Of a stretch of 9,161 nucleotides of DNA, positions 1-6,873 are shown in pieces. Within the stretch, counting starts at the first letter, position 1. The number at the start of each line of letters is the position of its first letter. Source of the stretch: Flammeovirgaceae bacterium UBA7330 (GTDB lineage Bacteria > Bacteroidota > Bacteroidia > Cytophagales > Cyclobacteriaceae); NCBI GenBank assembly GCA_002471275.1, contig DKPQ01000003.1, forward strand, positions 156,450 to 165,610, in the 5' to 3' direction. Both the position numbers and the translations under genes were made by a program. A model generated the notes under the pieces. The model did no database searches. It was not told the origin of the DNA and saw only the letters and a program-made list of their open reading frames with translations.

Positions 1-1
1 C

Positions 2-202
2 ACCTTCAAGGAAGAATTTGTGACTTGCGGAGGCGTGAGCCTGGATGGTGTGGATCTGAATACGATGCAAAGCAAAGTGGTTCAGGGTCTGTATTTCGCC
101 GGTGAAGTGCTTGACATTGATGCCATAACAGGGGGATATAATTTCCAGGCAGCGTGGAGTACAGGATTTATTGCGGGGAGATTGGGTGGTGGAGGCATTT
201 AG
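2..202 (+). CDS. C-terminal end of a HI0933/BaiN-family FAD-dependent oxidoreductase (partial)
   Basis: Only the last 66 codons are present; the reading frame is open from base 2, so the gene begins upstream of the window. The visible tail contains TCGGVSLDGVDL, then QGLYFAGEVLDIDAITGGYN and FQAAWSTGFIAG. This is the characteristic C-terminal signature of the HI0933/YhiN/BaiN flavoprotein family: the GLYFAGE segment and the following glycine-rich turn close the FAD-binding Rossmann domain next to the isoalloxazine/ribityl part of the cofactor. Members are cytosolic NAD(P)/FAD-dependent oxidoreductases; most have no assigned physiological substrate, and BaiN itself was linked to bile-acid metabolism in gut bacteria, which should not be carried over here. 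No link to the downstream signalling genes is apparent. Two inverted repeats directly follow the stop codon. Confidence 0.88.
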   Translation, partial: TFKEEFVTCGGVSLDGVDLNTMQSKVVQGLYFAGEVLDIDAITGGYNFQAAWSTGFIAGRLGGGGI

Positions 203-210
203 ATTTTTAC

Positions 211-249
211 AGCTCAAGTGAGCTATAACTCCATAAATTTTTATGGAGT
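211..249 (+). terminator. Tandem inverted repeats after the flavoprotein gene, probable terminator
   Basis: Two inverted repeats start eight bases after the stop codon. The first, AGCTCAAGTGAGCT (211-224), is a perfect 6-bp-arm palindrome. The second has arms ACTCCATAAA (228-237) and TTTATGGAGT (240-249), which are perfectly complementary around two T residues; in RNA it would form about an 8-bp stem with a larger loop. No clean U-tract follows, only a T/C-rich stretch from about 256 to 280, so intrinsic termination is plausible but not textbook. The position between one gene end and the next promoter supports an end-of-transcript role. Confidence 0.5.
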
Positions 250-296
250 GCCGATGTTTCTTTAGCTTCTTTTCTCTCTCAATCAGGATTCAGTCC

Positions 297-304
297 TATA
301 TTTG
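297..304 (+). promoter_or_regulatory. Bacteroidota-type -7 element for the histidine kinase gene
   Basis: TATATTTG is a perfect match to the Bacteroidota -7 consensus TAnnTTTG and lies 26 bases before the kinase ATG. No clear TTG -33 element was found at 17-23 bases upstream, so the call rests on the -7 match and its position between the upstream hairpins and the gene start. Confidence 0.45.
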
Positions 305-330
305 AATACACCGTAACTGACCTTTACCGC

Positions 331-2301
331 ATGCGGAAGCTAATCGTTATCTTCCAAATTTTCATCTTTCATTCGGGCTTTGCCAAACTAAGCGAAGTGG
401 ATAGTCTCCTCGATTTATTGCCTTCGCAAAATGGTACAGATAGAGCTCATACACTCATTTCATTAAGCACCAAAACATTCTATTCTGACGCATCCTCATC
501 CAGGGAATTGGCAGAAGAAGCCTTGCTGCTGAGTACTGAAGCGCAATATATCGAAGGTATCCTGAGTGCATACAACCTGATTGGCATTACCTATGACCTG
601 CAGGGTAAAAAGGATTCTGCCCTGTATTATTTTACAAAATTTCATAATGAAAGCGTTCGAATGAATCGTCCTGATAAGACTGCGGCATCTCTCAATAGCC
701 TGGGTATGTGGCATTGGAACAGTGGACACTTCAACGAGGCGTTAACATATTACTTTGATGCCGCTCGAATCGCCGACTCGCTCAATGATCAAACCTTACA
801 GGGTAAAGTGTACAACAATATCGGCCTCATCTACCAGGAACTGAATGACTACCCCAAGGCCCTTCAGTTTAACCATATAGCACTGGAGCATCGATTGTCT
901 ATCGGAGATCAAAATGGTATTGTTCATTCCTATAATAACCTGGGCATTTGCTACAAAAGGCTCGATCAACCGGATTCTGCTCGATTGTATTATCAAAAAG
1001 GCCTGGGTCTGTCGAAAGAAATCAATGATCAGAAATCTCTGTCGGATATCCACCAAAACCTGGGTGTCCTAGAGATGGACCTTGGTAATTATAATAGCGC
1101 CATTTCCCATGTCAATGAATCCTTGCATTATACCAGCCCACTGTCTCAGCTCCTGGGTCAGAACACCTTATGTGAAATTTACCTGCGACTGGGCGACTAC
1201 CGAAAAAGCATCGCTGCGGGACAGGAAGCTATTGCCCTAGCCAATCAATTTAATAATTTCGGACATCTGGAAGACACCTATTTTAACCTCTCTCAGGCTT
1301 ACATTTTAGCGGGAAACAAGACCATGTCTCTTGACATCCTCACACGATGGAATAGTATCAAGGACTCACTTTTCTCTGCACAGTCCGCCAGAGCCATCAA
1401 TGAGCTCAGTATACAGTTTGAGACAGAAAAGAAAGAACAACAAATAGCTTTACAGACCGCACAGCTTTCCGAAAAGGAGGCTCAGCTTCAAACCAACAAG
1501 GTATTTCTCATTGCTTCTGCCATCCTGATGATCCTGATCGTGATCATTGGGTTACTCACCCGAAGCCGAGCCAGGAAGAAGCAGGAGCTGGCTATCCAAA
1601 AGGAACGCATCCATGCTCAGGAGGCGGAGATCAATGCGGTCATTTCTTCCCAGGAAAAAGAGCGGGCACGCTATGCCCGGGATCTTCACGATGGGTTTGG
1701 ACAGATGATCTCCATCCTGAATATCAACCTGGGCAGTCTGAAAAAGAATGCTCGACCGGACGAAAGACAAAAGGTGTTTGAAGAATCCGAAAAGGTCATC
1801 AATGAGATGTATGATGAACTCAAAGGAATATGCTTTGATATGATGCCACAGACCCTGGTGAAAAGTGGATTGGAAAGCGGGTTAAAGGAATTTGCACAGC
1901 GCATCAATCAGGCCGGTCATGTCTTCATTGAAACGAATTTCTTTGGACTGGAAGATCCCCTTAACGAGTTACAGGAGATCTCCCTTTTTAGAATATCCCA
2001 GGAATGGATCAACAACATCCTCAAACACTCAGATGCCGACAGGGTTACCCTACAAATTACCTGTGACGAACAGGAAATCACCTTGCTTATTGAGGACAAT
2101 GGCGCCGGCTTCGACAAATCCTTGCTGATCAATGCCAAAGGAAACGGATGGAAAAACCTCAAAACCCGGGCGCACATCATTGAAGGCACATTGGAACTAG
2201 AAACGACAGAAGGCAAAAAGGGGAACACCCTTATTGTAAATGCACCGATCGACCTGATTGTGAGGCCCAAATCATCCAAAAATACCGTTTCTAAGGTATA
2301 G
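331..2301 (+). CDS. Sensor histidine kinase with exported TPR repeats (HisKA_3/HPK7 type)
   Basis: This is a 656-residue membrane histidine kinase, the sensor half of a two-component pair. The N-terminus (MRKLIVIFQIFIFHSGFA) is a signal peptide. About seven tetratricopeptide repeats follow between residues 75 and 346, with typical segments such as YNNIGLIYQELNDYPKAL and YNNLGICYKRLDQPDSA. A Gln/Glu-rich coiled coil (about 362-390) leads into one membrane span (about 391-410, VFLIASAILMILIVIIGLL) and a second helical linker. The dimerisation and phosphoacceptor segment is ERARYARDLHDGFGQ, with His453 as the predicted phosphorylated residue. The ATPase domain shows an N-box (E558-WINNILKH-566), a G1 box (DNGAGFD, 589-595) and a G2-like box (GNGWKNL, 604-610). 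The signal peptide and single span place the TPR domain outside the cytoplasm, where it probably binds a protein or peptide cue. All catalytic boxes are intact. The response regulator follows within 100 bases. Confidence 0.93.
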   Translation: MRKLIVIFQIFIFHSGFAKLSEVDSLLDLLPSQNGTDRAHTLISLSTKTFYSDASSSRELAEEALLLSTEAQYIEGILSAYNLIGITYDLQGKKDSALYYFTKFHNESVRMNRPDKTAASLNSLGMWHWNSGHFNEALTYYFDAARIADSLNDQTLQGKVYNNIGLIYQELNDYPKALQFNHIALEHRLSIGDQNGIVHSYNNLGICYKRLDQPDSARLYYQKGLGLSKEINDQKSLSDIHQNLGVLEMDLGNYNSAISHVNESLHYTSPLSQLLGQNTLCEIYLRLGDYRKSIAAGQEAIALANQFNNFGHLEDTYFNLSQAYILAGNKTMSLDILTRWNSIKDSLFSAQSARAINELSIQFETEKKEQQIALQTAQLSEKEAQLQTNKVFLIASAILMILIVIIGLLTRSRARKKQELAIQKERIHAQEAEINAVISSQEKERARYARDLHDGFGQMISILNINLGSLKKNARPDERQKVFEESEKVINEMYDELKGICFDMMPQTLVKSGLESGLKEFAQRINQAGHVFIETNFFGLEDPLNELQEISLFRISQEWINNILKHSDADRVTLQITCDEQEITLLIEDNGAGFDKSLLINAKGNGWKNLKTRAHIIEGTLELETTEGKKGNTLIVNAPIDLIVRPKSSKNTVSKV

Positions 2302-2393
2302 TATTTTGAATCCTTTCCCACCTCCTTTGGAATCTAATAAGGTCAGGAAAAATGAATTTACTATCTTTCATCCATCGAGATCAACGTGTCACA

Positions 2394-3011
2394 ATGAAAA
2401 TATATCTTACGGATGACCATGCCATTTTGCTGGGAGGATTGACTAAAATCCTGTCAGAGGAAGATGATATGGATGTCGTAGGATCTTCAGCTACTGTGAA
2501 GGAGACGCTGGACGACCTTACCCGAAAACATGTGGACCTGTTAATCACGGATTACAACCTGCCCGATGATGACGGCCTCTCGCTGATCAGAAGAGTGAAA
2601 GTGAAATACCCGGACCTCAAAATCATTGTATTGAGTATGCATGATGAAGCTCATCTTGTCCAGGAAATCCTCAAGGAAGGAATTCAGGGTTATATCCTTA
2701 AGAAAGACTCCCAAAGTGAATTACTGGCTGCAGTCAGGGCTGTGAAAAATGGAAAGATCTACCTGAGTTCGGACATCAACGCCATGCTGATGAGAGGATT
2801 GAATGGTAATGGTGAGCAAAAGCTACTCACAGACCGCGAGCGGGAGATCCTGAAACTGATTGCCAAAGAGTATACCAATAAAAACATAGCGGAGGAACTT
2901 TTTATCAGTGAACGCACTGTGGAAACACATCGTAAAAACATCTTCCGAAAAACCGGCACCCACAACCTGGTCGGGTTGATCAAATATGCTTATGCCAACA
3001 ACCTGATCTAA
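2394..3011 (+). CDS. NarL/FixJ-family response regulator
   Basis: This is a DNA-binding response regulator, the cognate output partner expected for the upstream kinase. The receiver domain (about 1-118) begins MKIYLTDDHAILLGG, giving acidic-pocket residues Asp7 and Asp8. The phosphoacceptor is Asp53 in LLITDYNLPDDDG, the switch Ser is Ser81 in VLSMHDEA, and the conserved Lys is Lys103 in GYILKKDS. A LuxR-type helix-turn-helix occupies about residues 144-205 (LTDREREILKLIA, then NIAEELFISERTVETHRKNI). The start at 2394 was chosen because MKIYLTDDH is the usual first strand of this family and gives a normal 205-residue protein. An in-frame ATG at 2352, preceded by AGGAAAA, would add 14 residues that have no place in the fold; it has the better ribosome-site-like sequence, so it stays possible. 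Only 92 bases (50 with the longer start) separate it from the kinase, consistent with one operon. Its targets may include the two genes downstream. Confidence 0.95.
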   Translation: MKIYLTDDHAILLGGLTKILSEEDDMDVVGSSATVKETLDDLTRKHVDLLITDYNLPDDDGLSLIRRVKVKYPDLKIIVLSMHDEAHLVQEILKEGIQGYILKKDSQSELLAAVRAVKNGKIYLSSDINAMLMRGLNGNGEQKLLTDREREILKLIAKEYTNKNIAEELFISERTVETHRKNIFRKTGTHNLVGLIKYAYANNLI

Positions 3012-3041
3012 CAGAAATTCACTCAGCTCTCTGCAATCTCA

Positions 3042-3108
3042 GGGTTTCACGGTAGTAAGATTACCTCGTTAATGGGATACATTATCTTGTTTTCTCACAT
3101 GACTTTTG
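3042..3108 (+). promoter_or_regulatory. Composite promoter region of the 3125 gene (shared motif copy 1)
   Basis: The region contains GGGTTTCACGGTA (3042-3054), CCTC (3064-3067), GGGATA (3074-3079), then 21 bases, then GACTTTTG (3101-3108), which resembles the Bacteroidota -7 element TAnnTTTG with one mismatch. The same parts in the same order and nearly the same spacing precede the next gene. GGGATA sits where a -33 element would be; the 13-mer lies just upstream, a typical place for an activator. Function is inferred from position and repetition only. Confidence 0.5.
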
Positions 3109-3124
3109 AATCCAAAAAGTCATC

Positions 3125-3970
3125 ATGAAATCCTTAATTACGCTTTTCCTCATTTTGAGCCTTTATACTTCCCTGGCACAAACTTCCATCAGCTATCGGG
3201 TACTGGAAGATAATCCTGAGCAGGCAAATACGAATTTTATTGCACCTGAATTTGGCATGGAGTACAACAGCACAGACATTGGCATATTCCTCGGGGCCAA
3301 TGGCAGAAAAGACCTGTCCATTTTTACTGCTGAAGGTATCGCTCGTTTTGATATCTACAGCCTGAATTCATCGGGTACATTTCATCTGGAAGGAGGGCTT
3401 TTTCTCCCGCTTTCATCCAAAGAAAAGCAGAAGGAGGTTCCTGTTTTCCTGAGTTACAATCCCTATGCCGGCAGAACATACGAAAACAATAAAGCCTACA
3501 ACATTGAGGAGACCAAGTTTATCACCATTCCTTCCGGAAAATACAAAAATGAATTTGGTCTTCGGGGAGGTTTACATTACAGGGCGGTAGGCATTGAAGG
3601 TGAGATTGAAGGAGTCGGTACCGGTAAAGTCAACCTGGGAGGAATATACCTGGGAGGACAAATGACTTCCCAGGCTTTTGTTCGAACGATCATCAATGAT
3701 GATGTGGAACGAATTGGAGCCGGTTTCACGCGGATCTATGCGGATGTGATGATCTTACCATTGAGTGAACTCAGCGCAGACCCGCTGTCAGCAGTGGCAA
3801 AACCTGATGGGATGATTGGATGGCGTCTTGGCTACCAGTGGTATGTCTCACCGCATGAAGGGGAATACAAATTCTTTGGGAACTCAGTCTTTGGAGCCGA
3901 GATCGGCCAGCGTCCATTGAGTGGTTTCATGTTCAATCTCTACTGGGCTCTCGCATTCAGCAGGTCCTGA
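3125..3970 (+). CDS. Exported protein of unknown function, beta-rich, possibly outer membrane
   Basis: I do not recognise this 281-residue protein. It begins with a clear signal peptide (MKSLITLFLILSLYTSLAQ, cleavage near residue 18-19), so it leaves the cytoplasm. The mature part contains no cysteine and is rich in Gly, aromatic residues and alternating hydrophobic/polar stretches (for example IGIFLGANGRKDLSIF, FGLRGGLHYRAVGIEGEIEG, VNLGGIYLGGQ). The final stretch, LSGFMFNLYWALAF, looks like a closing beta strand. This pattern suits an outer-membrane beta-barrel or a beta-sandwich exported protein, but it lacks the usual terminal Phe, so localisation is an inference. There is no lipobox. It lies 113 bases after the response regulator on the same strand and shares an upstream regulatory pattern with the following gene, suggesting the two are expressed together under the adjacent two-component system. 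Confidence 0.8.
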   Translation: MKSLITLFLILSLYTSLAQTSISYRVLEDNPEQANTNFIAPEFGMEYNSTDIGIFLGANGRKDLSIFTAEGIARFDIYSLNSSGTFHLEGGLFLPLSSKEKQKEVPVFLSYNPYAGRTYENNKAYNIEETKFITIPSGKYKNEFGLRGGLHYRAVGIEGEIEGVGTGKVNLGGIYLGGQMTSQAFVRTIINDDVERIGAGFTRIYADVMILPLSELSADPLSAVAKPDGMIGWRLGYQWYVSPHEGEYKFFGNSVFGAEIGQRPLSGFMFNLYWALAFSRS

Positions 3971-3977
3971 CCTCTAC

Positions 3978-4045
3978 GGGTTTCACGGTATATCGAATTG
4001 CCCTCTACACGGGATAGTATCCAGCTCACCTGGGCACCAACTTTG
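3978..4045 (+). promoter_or_regulatory. Composite promoter region of the 4072 gene (shared motif copy 2)
   Basis: GGGTTTCACGGTA recurs here at 3978-3990, identical over 13 bases to the copy at 3042. CCTC follows at 4002-4005 and GGGATA at 4011-4016. After exactly 21 bases comes CAACTTTG (4038-4045), a TAnnTTTG-like -7 with one mismatch, placed 26 bases before the ATG. The 13-mer starts eight bases after the previous stop codon. Within this copy, CCTCTACGGG (3971-3980) is echoed by CCTCTACACGGG (4001-4012) about 30 bases later, possibly a doubled site. Confidence 0.5.
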
Positions 4046-4071
4046 GATTTACAAATCATAACCAAAACGCC

Positions 4072-5124
4072 ATGAAAAAATTGATCATTCTCACATTCAT
4101 CATCTGCATGAATAATTTGGTTTTCGGTCAGGAGCTGGATCCCAAAAGCCTTAACATCACGTCCATGAAGTCCCAGGACTTATCCAAGTCCCCCCAAAAG
4201 GTTTTCATCAACAACTTTAAGATCTACTACCAGATGATCGCCGAAGCAGAAAAAACTGTTTACGGTGGTCGACAATTGGGTGGTGGCACTTATACAGGTG
4301 ACGCAACAGCCCGACTTGCGGTAGGTGTAGAAGGTGTAAGCCCGGAAGATCTGCAATCTTTAACTGACAAGCTGTATGGGGATTATGTGAAGTCACTGGA
4401 ATCGATGGGTCTCGAAGTTTATTCGGCACACAATGCAGGAGCCATCCCCTTTTATGAAGACCATGTGAAGCTGGATGGACCACGTATCAACCAGGAGCAG
4501 GTTGAAGGGAGCTTGATGGTAGTGCCCAGCAACTTTTCATATTACGTGGAGAAAGTGACCAAGTCCGGAAAAGAAAAATCAGGGGGATTGATGGGAGCTG
4601 TCACACGGGTGAATGGCGCTACAGCCCAGGAGTTCTCCACCGCATTGTATCACAAAGGTCTTCCCAAGATCAGCAAAGACCTGGAGGACATGATTGTGGT
4701 AGACATTGCCGTGAATGTGCCCAGTATCTATCTGGATCCGAAATCAAAGCTAGGAACGGCCAAGATCAAGGGAGGTCCGTACCTCAGGGTTGAAAATGGA
4801 CGCGCGACCTATGCCCAGGGTAAAGGCAATAAACCCGGCGCTGCCTATCCGGAAGCAGCCTTTGAAGTCACACTGATCAAGCCACTGATCATCAACGGGG
4901 TATTTGAAAGCGAGGAATTCAAAGCCGTGGCTACCAAGTCCCGAACTACCGTGCCTTCTTATGCAGCTTTCTTTACCGTGGAAGACAAAACTGTTGCGCT
5001 GAGCAACACCATCGAATGTGATGCCACAGTTTACCAGGAAAAGGTAGGGATTGCCGTGAAGACATTCCTGGATGCTACACTGGAAAAATTGAATACCGGC
5101 TTATCCGGTGATAAGGTGAAATAG
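4072..5124 (+). CDS. Exported protein of unknown function (350 residues)
   Basis: I cannot assign this protein to a family with confidence. It has a signal peptide (MKKLIILTFIICMNNLVFG, cleavage before Gln20) and no lipobox, so the mature form is probably periplasmic or surface-exposed. An early conserved-looking block reads KVFINNFKIYYQMIAEAEKT (residues 43-62), followed by a glycine-rich turn (GGRQLGGGTYTGDATARLAVG, split around residue 70) and a helical part (about 90-113, EDLQSLTDKLYGDYVKSLES). The second half is a mix of strands: MIVVDIAVNVPSIYLDP (207-223), TLIKPLIINGVF (267-278) and SYAAFFTVEDKTVAL (296-310). It ends in a helix that may be amphipathic (VGIAVKTFLDATLEKL). Only one cysteine (Cys316) remains after processing. 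It shares a composite upstream region with the preceding unknown gene, and a strong hairpin terminator 62 bases downstream closes the group. Confidence 0.8.
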   Translation: MKKLIILTFIICMNNLVFGQELDPKSLNITSMKSQDLSKSPQKVFINNFKIYYQMIAEAEKTVYGGRQLGGGTYTGDATARLAVGVEGVSPEDLQSLTDKLYGDYVKSLESMGLEVYSAHNAGAIPFYEDHVKLDGPRINQEQVEGSLMVVPSNFSYYVEKVTKSGKEKSGGLMGAVTRVNGATAQEFSTALYHKGLPKISKDLEDMIVVDIAVNVPSIYLDPKSKLGTAKIKGGPYLRVENGRATYAQGKGNKPGAAYPEAAFEVTLIKPLIINGVFESEEFKAVATKSRTTVPSYAAFFTVEDKTVALSNTIECDATVYQEKVGIAVKTFLDATLEKLNTGLSGDKVK

Positions 5125-5186
5125 ACAATTGCAAAATCTCCAAATCAGGCAATATCAGATTAAAGCATCCTAGCTGGTTATGCTTG

Positions 5187-5228
5187 AACATACCGTGTAG
5201 GTGACTATTCACCTCCGGTATGTTTTTA
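5187..5228 (+). terminator. Rho-independent terminator after the 4072 gene
   Basis: The outer arms AACATACCG (5187-5195) and CGGTATGTT (5216-5224) pair perfectly over 9 bp. Inside them AGGTGA and TCACCT form a further 6-bp helix around CTAT, separated from the outer stem by a small asymmetric internal loop (TGT opposite C). A T-run (5223-5227) follows at once. This is the strongest hairpin in the window and marks the end of transcription from the two-component and exported-protein genes. Confidence 0.85.
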
Positions 5229-5278
5229 TTTAATGATATCGGGGGTGGGAGTACAGTGAAATTCTTTTGAATAAAAAC

Positions 5279-5286
5279 TATTTTTG
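5279..5286 (+). promoter_or_regulatory. Bacteroidota-type -7 element for the glycosidase-like gene
   Basis: TATTTTTG is a perfect TAnnTTTG match 22 bases before the ATG at 5309, downstream of the terminator, so the gene is probably its own transcription unit. The best -33 candidate is only a weak GTG at 5256-5258, 20 bases upstream. The composite motif seen before the two preceding genes is absent here. Confidence 0.5.
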
Positions 5287-5308
5287 AGTCAGACGCACTC
5301 AAATTCAA

Positions 5309-6817
5309 ATGAAGTCAAACGCCCCTATTCTTTTTATTTCTCTATTCTTTTTTTACAACTCCAATGTCTTTGGCCAATCGGGAACTGACTACTCAACCCC
5401 AATCAAAAACCACTTCCAAAAGCTGATTTCCTCCGGAACTGACACTTACGGAGCCACTCCAACCCCCGTTTGGATGTCCAGCCTCGACCCAATGACCGGG
5501 CAATATCCGGAAAACGATCAGCGGCCAGATAGTATCCCACAACGCGTGTATCTCGACCGGTCGGTCAGTGCCCCTAAAGGTGCGACTGCCTATTGGGATT
5601 TCCCCAACTTCGCTGCAGCTATGGAGCTCAGCCGTTTGAGTGGAGACTCGACCTACCGGGGAGCAGCAAAACGATACCTGACTTTTTATCTTGAAAACTG
5701 TAAAGCGGATAATGGTATCATCTTATGGGGTAATCATTACTACTACGATGCGTTTCTGGATCAGTGCCTGAAGTTTAAGAGTTCTGAGGAGCCTCAGCCA
5801 GTAGATTTCAACACAGAAATGGGTGATCTGTATGAAGCCCGACCTTTTGCACCGGTCTTGGATATCCTTTGGGAGATAGATCCTGTACTGACAGAAAAAC
5901 ACCTTCGGCAGACCATAAATGGACACATCGTAGATATTGAGACCGGTGAATTTAACCGGCATGCCGATGGTGAGCGAGGATACGCCTTTATTGAATATGG
6001 GGGTCTTCTGACTTACTCGCTGTTATGGCTCTACGACAAAACCTGGGACACCTCTCTCCTTGACCTGGCTGACAGGATCATTCATTACACCTATGAGCAT
6101 CGCAATAAAGCTACCGGCTTGCTGGAAAACAGCCCAACACAGGATCGCTGGGATAAATACACCGCTACCACAGAGGTAGGGCTGTGGGCTGGCTATGTAT
6201 TAAAAGCCAGCCAAAAGGTCCCTGACCAGCTAGGTCGACAATGGCAGACCCTGGCCTCCCGGTCGCTGGCTCGCTGGCTGATCTATGGATGGGATGAGGA
6301 AACCGGACTCTATTTCGGGGGATTGAATATTACTGACGGGTCACCCTTTGAGCCACAGCCCGACTACCCCTATCAGCCTGATAAATATGCAGATATCTTC
6401 AACCCGCTGTTCCCCACTCACAACTACCCCATGCAGCTTGCCGAAGCCACTCTGGAAATGTATTTGCTAACAAAGAATTCCCTTTATGAGACCCACACCA
6501 AAAACTGGCTCCGTCACGTCCGGAAGCAGGTAAATGAAAGAAACCCTGAGGATCTGCTTTACGCTGAGAACTATGCCCGCATCATCCATTTCTTAAAATC
6601 TTATCATGCGGTGTTCAAGGATCCAGAAAGCAAAAAATTGATGCAAGTACTGGCATCAGAAGCACTTGCTAATCTTTACCTGGAAGAAGCCCGCATGTTC
6701 AGAAGCCACACAGGAGAATCTCGTTATGATGCCGTAGATGGAGTGGGCCTCCTGGCCTTGGTTTTGTTAGAGATTGAATATGGGTTTGAGTCGGAGTATG
6801 GGGAGAGTTTTTATTGA
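5309..6817 (+). CDS. Exported six-hairpin glycosidase-like (alpha/alpha barrel) protein
   Basis: This 502-residue protein has a signal peptide (MKSNAPILFISLFFFYNSNVFG, cleavage before Gln23). The mature part is a series of helix pairs rich in Trp, Tyr and acidic residues, as in the (alpha/alpha)6 barrels of the six-hairpin glycosidase superfamily. Distinctive blocks are GATAYWDFPNFAAAMELSRL (91-110), ILWGNHYYYDAF (138-149), YEARPFAP (175-182), ETGEFNRHADG (211-221), SPTQDRWDKYTATTEVGLWAG (split near 285), FPTHNYPMQLAEATLEMY (368-385) and SRYDAVDGVGLLALVLLE (471-488). The repeated single-aromatic/acidic clusters suggest a sugar-binding cleft. I recall similar sequences in Bacteroidota and Planctomycetes genomes, usually unnamed or loosely labelled as lyase-like, but cannot fix a CAZy family or substrate. 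A polysaccharide or oligosaccharide hydrolase/lyase role outside the cytoplasm is inferred. The convergent neighbour is a BNR-repeat glycosidase-like protein, which fits a shared glycan-related role. Confidence 0.72.
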   Translation: MKSNAPILFISLFFFYNSNVFGQSGTDYSTPIKNHFQKLISSGTDTYGATPTPVWMSSLDPMTGQYPENDQRPDSIPQRVYLDRSVSAPKGATAYWDFPNFAAAMELSRLSGDSTYRGAAKRYLTFYLENCKADNGIILWGNHYYYDAFLDQCLKFKSSEEPQPVDFNTEMGDLYEARPFAPVLDILWEIDPVLTEKHLRQTINGHIVDIETGEFNRHADGERGYAFIEYGGLLTYSLLWLYDKTWDTSLLDLADRIIHYTYEHRNKATGLLENSPTQDRWDKYTATTEVGLWAGYVLKASQKVPDQLGRQWQTLASRSLARWLIYGWDEETGLYFGGLNITDGSPFEPQPDYPYQPDKYADIFNPLFPTHNYPMQLAEATLEMYLLTKNSLYETHTKNWLRHVRKQVNERNPEDLLYAENYARIIHFLKSYHAVFKDPESKKLMQVLASEALANLYLEEARMFRSHTGESRYDAVDGVGLLALVLLEIEYGFESEYGESFY

Positions 6818-6838
6818 GGAGGTAGAATATCCGAGTCT

Positions 6839-6873
6839 GTTTCACGATTAATAAGATTCTTCATTGCGCTATA
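6839..6873 (+). repeat. Diverged third copy of the shared upstream motif, between convergent genes
   Basis: GTTTCACG (6839-6846) is followed by ATTAATAAGATT and then CTTCATTGCGCTATAC. Compared with copy 1 (from 3043), GTTTCACG is identical, TAAGATT is identical after a one-base shift, and the later part agrees as CyTCrTT and then ATAC. It begins 22 bases after the glycosidase stop codon and points into the 3' end of the minus-strand gene, so it is not in a normal promoter position. The alignment was done by eye, so the relationship is only probable. The rest of 6818-6958 shows no convincing terminator. Confidence 0.35.

Noticed and set aside
1917..2321. A 134-codon open frame on the minus strand inside the kinase gene, and similar antisense or alternate frames elsewhere (for example 4217-4483, 7500-7775 and 7706-7969)
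   Set aside because: They lie wholly or mostly inside well-supported genes, and their translations show no domain, signal peptide or membrane pattern; they are shadow frames.
3722..3730. A further GGTTTCACG inside the 3125 coding region, matching the core of the shared motif
   Set aside because: It encodes part of GAGFTRIY in frame and lacks the CCTC and GGGATA parts at the right spacing, so it is most likely chance. It also warns that the 9-base core alone is not specific.
5187..5224. TACCGTG in the terminator stem resembles the reverse complement of the shared 13-mer (TACCGTGAAACCC)
   Set aside because: Only seven bases agree and they are fully explained by the perfect terminator stem.
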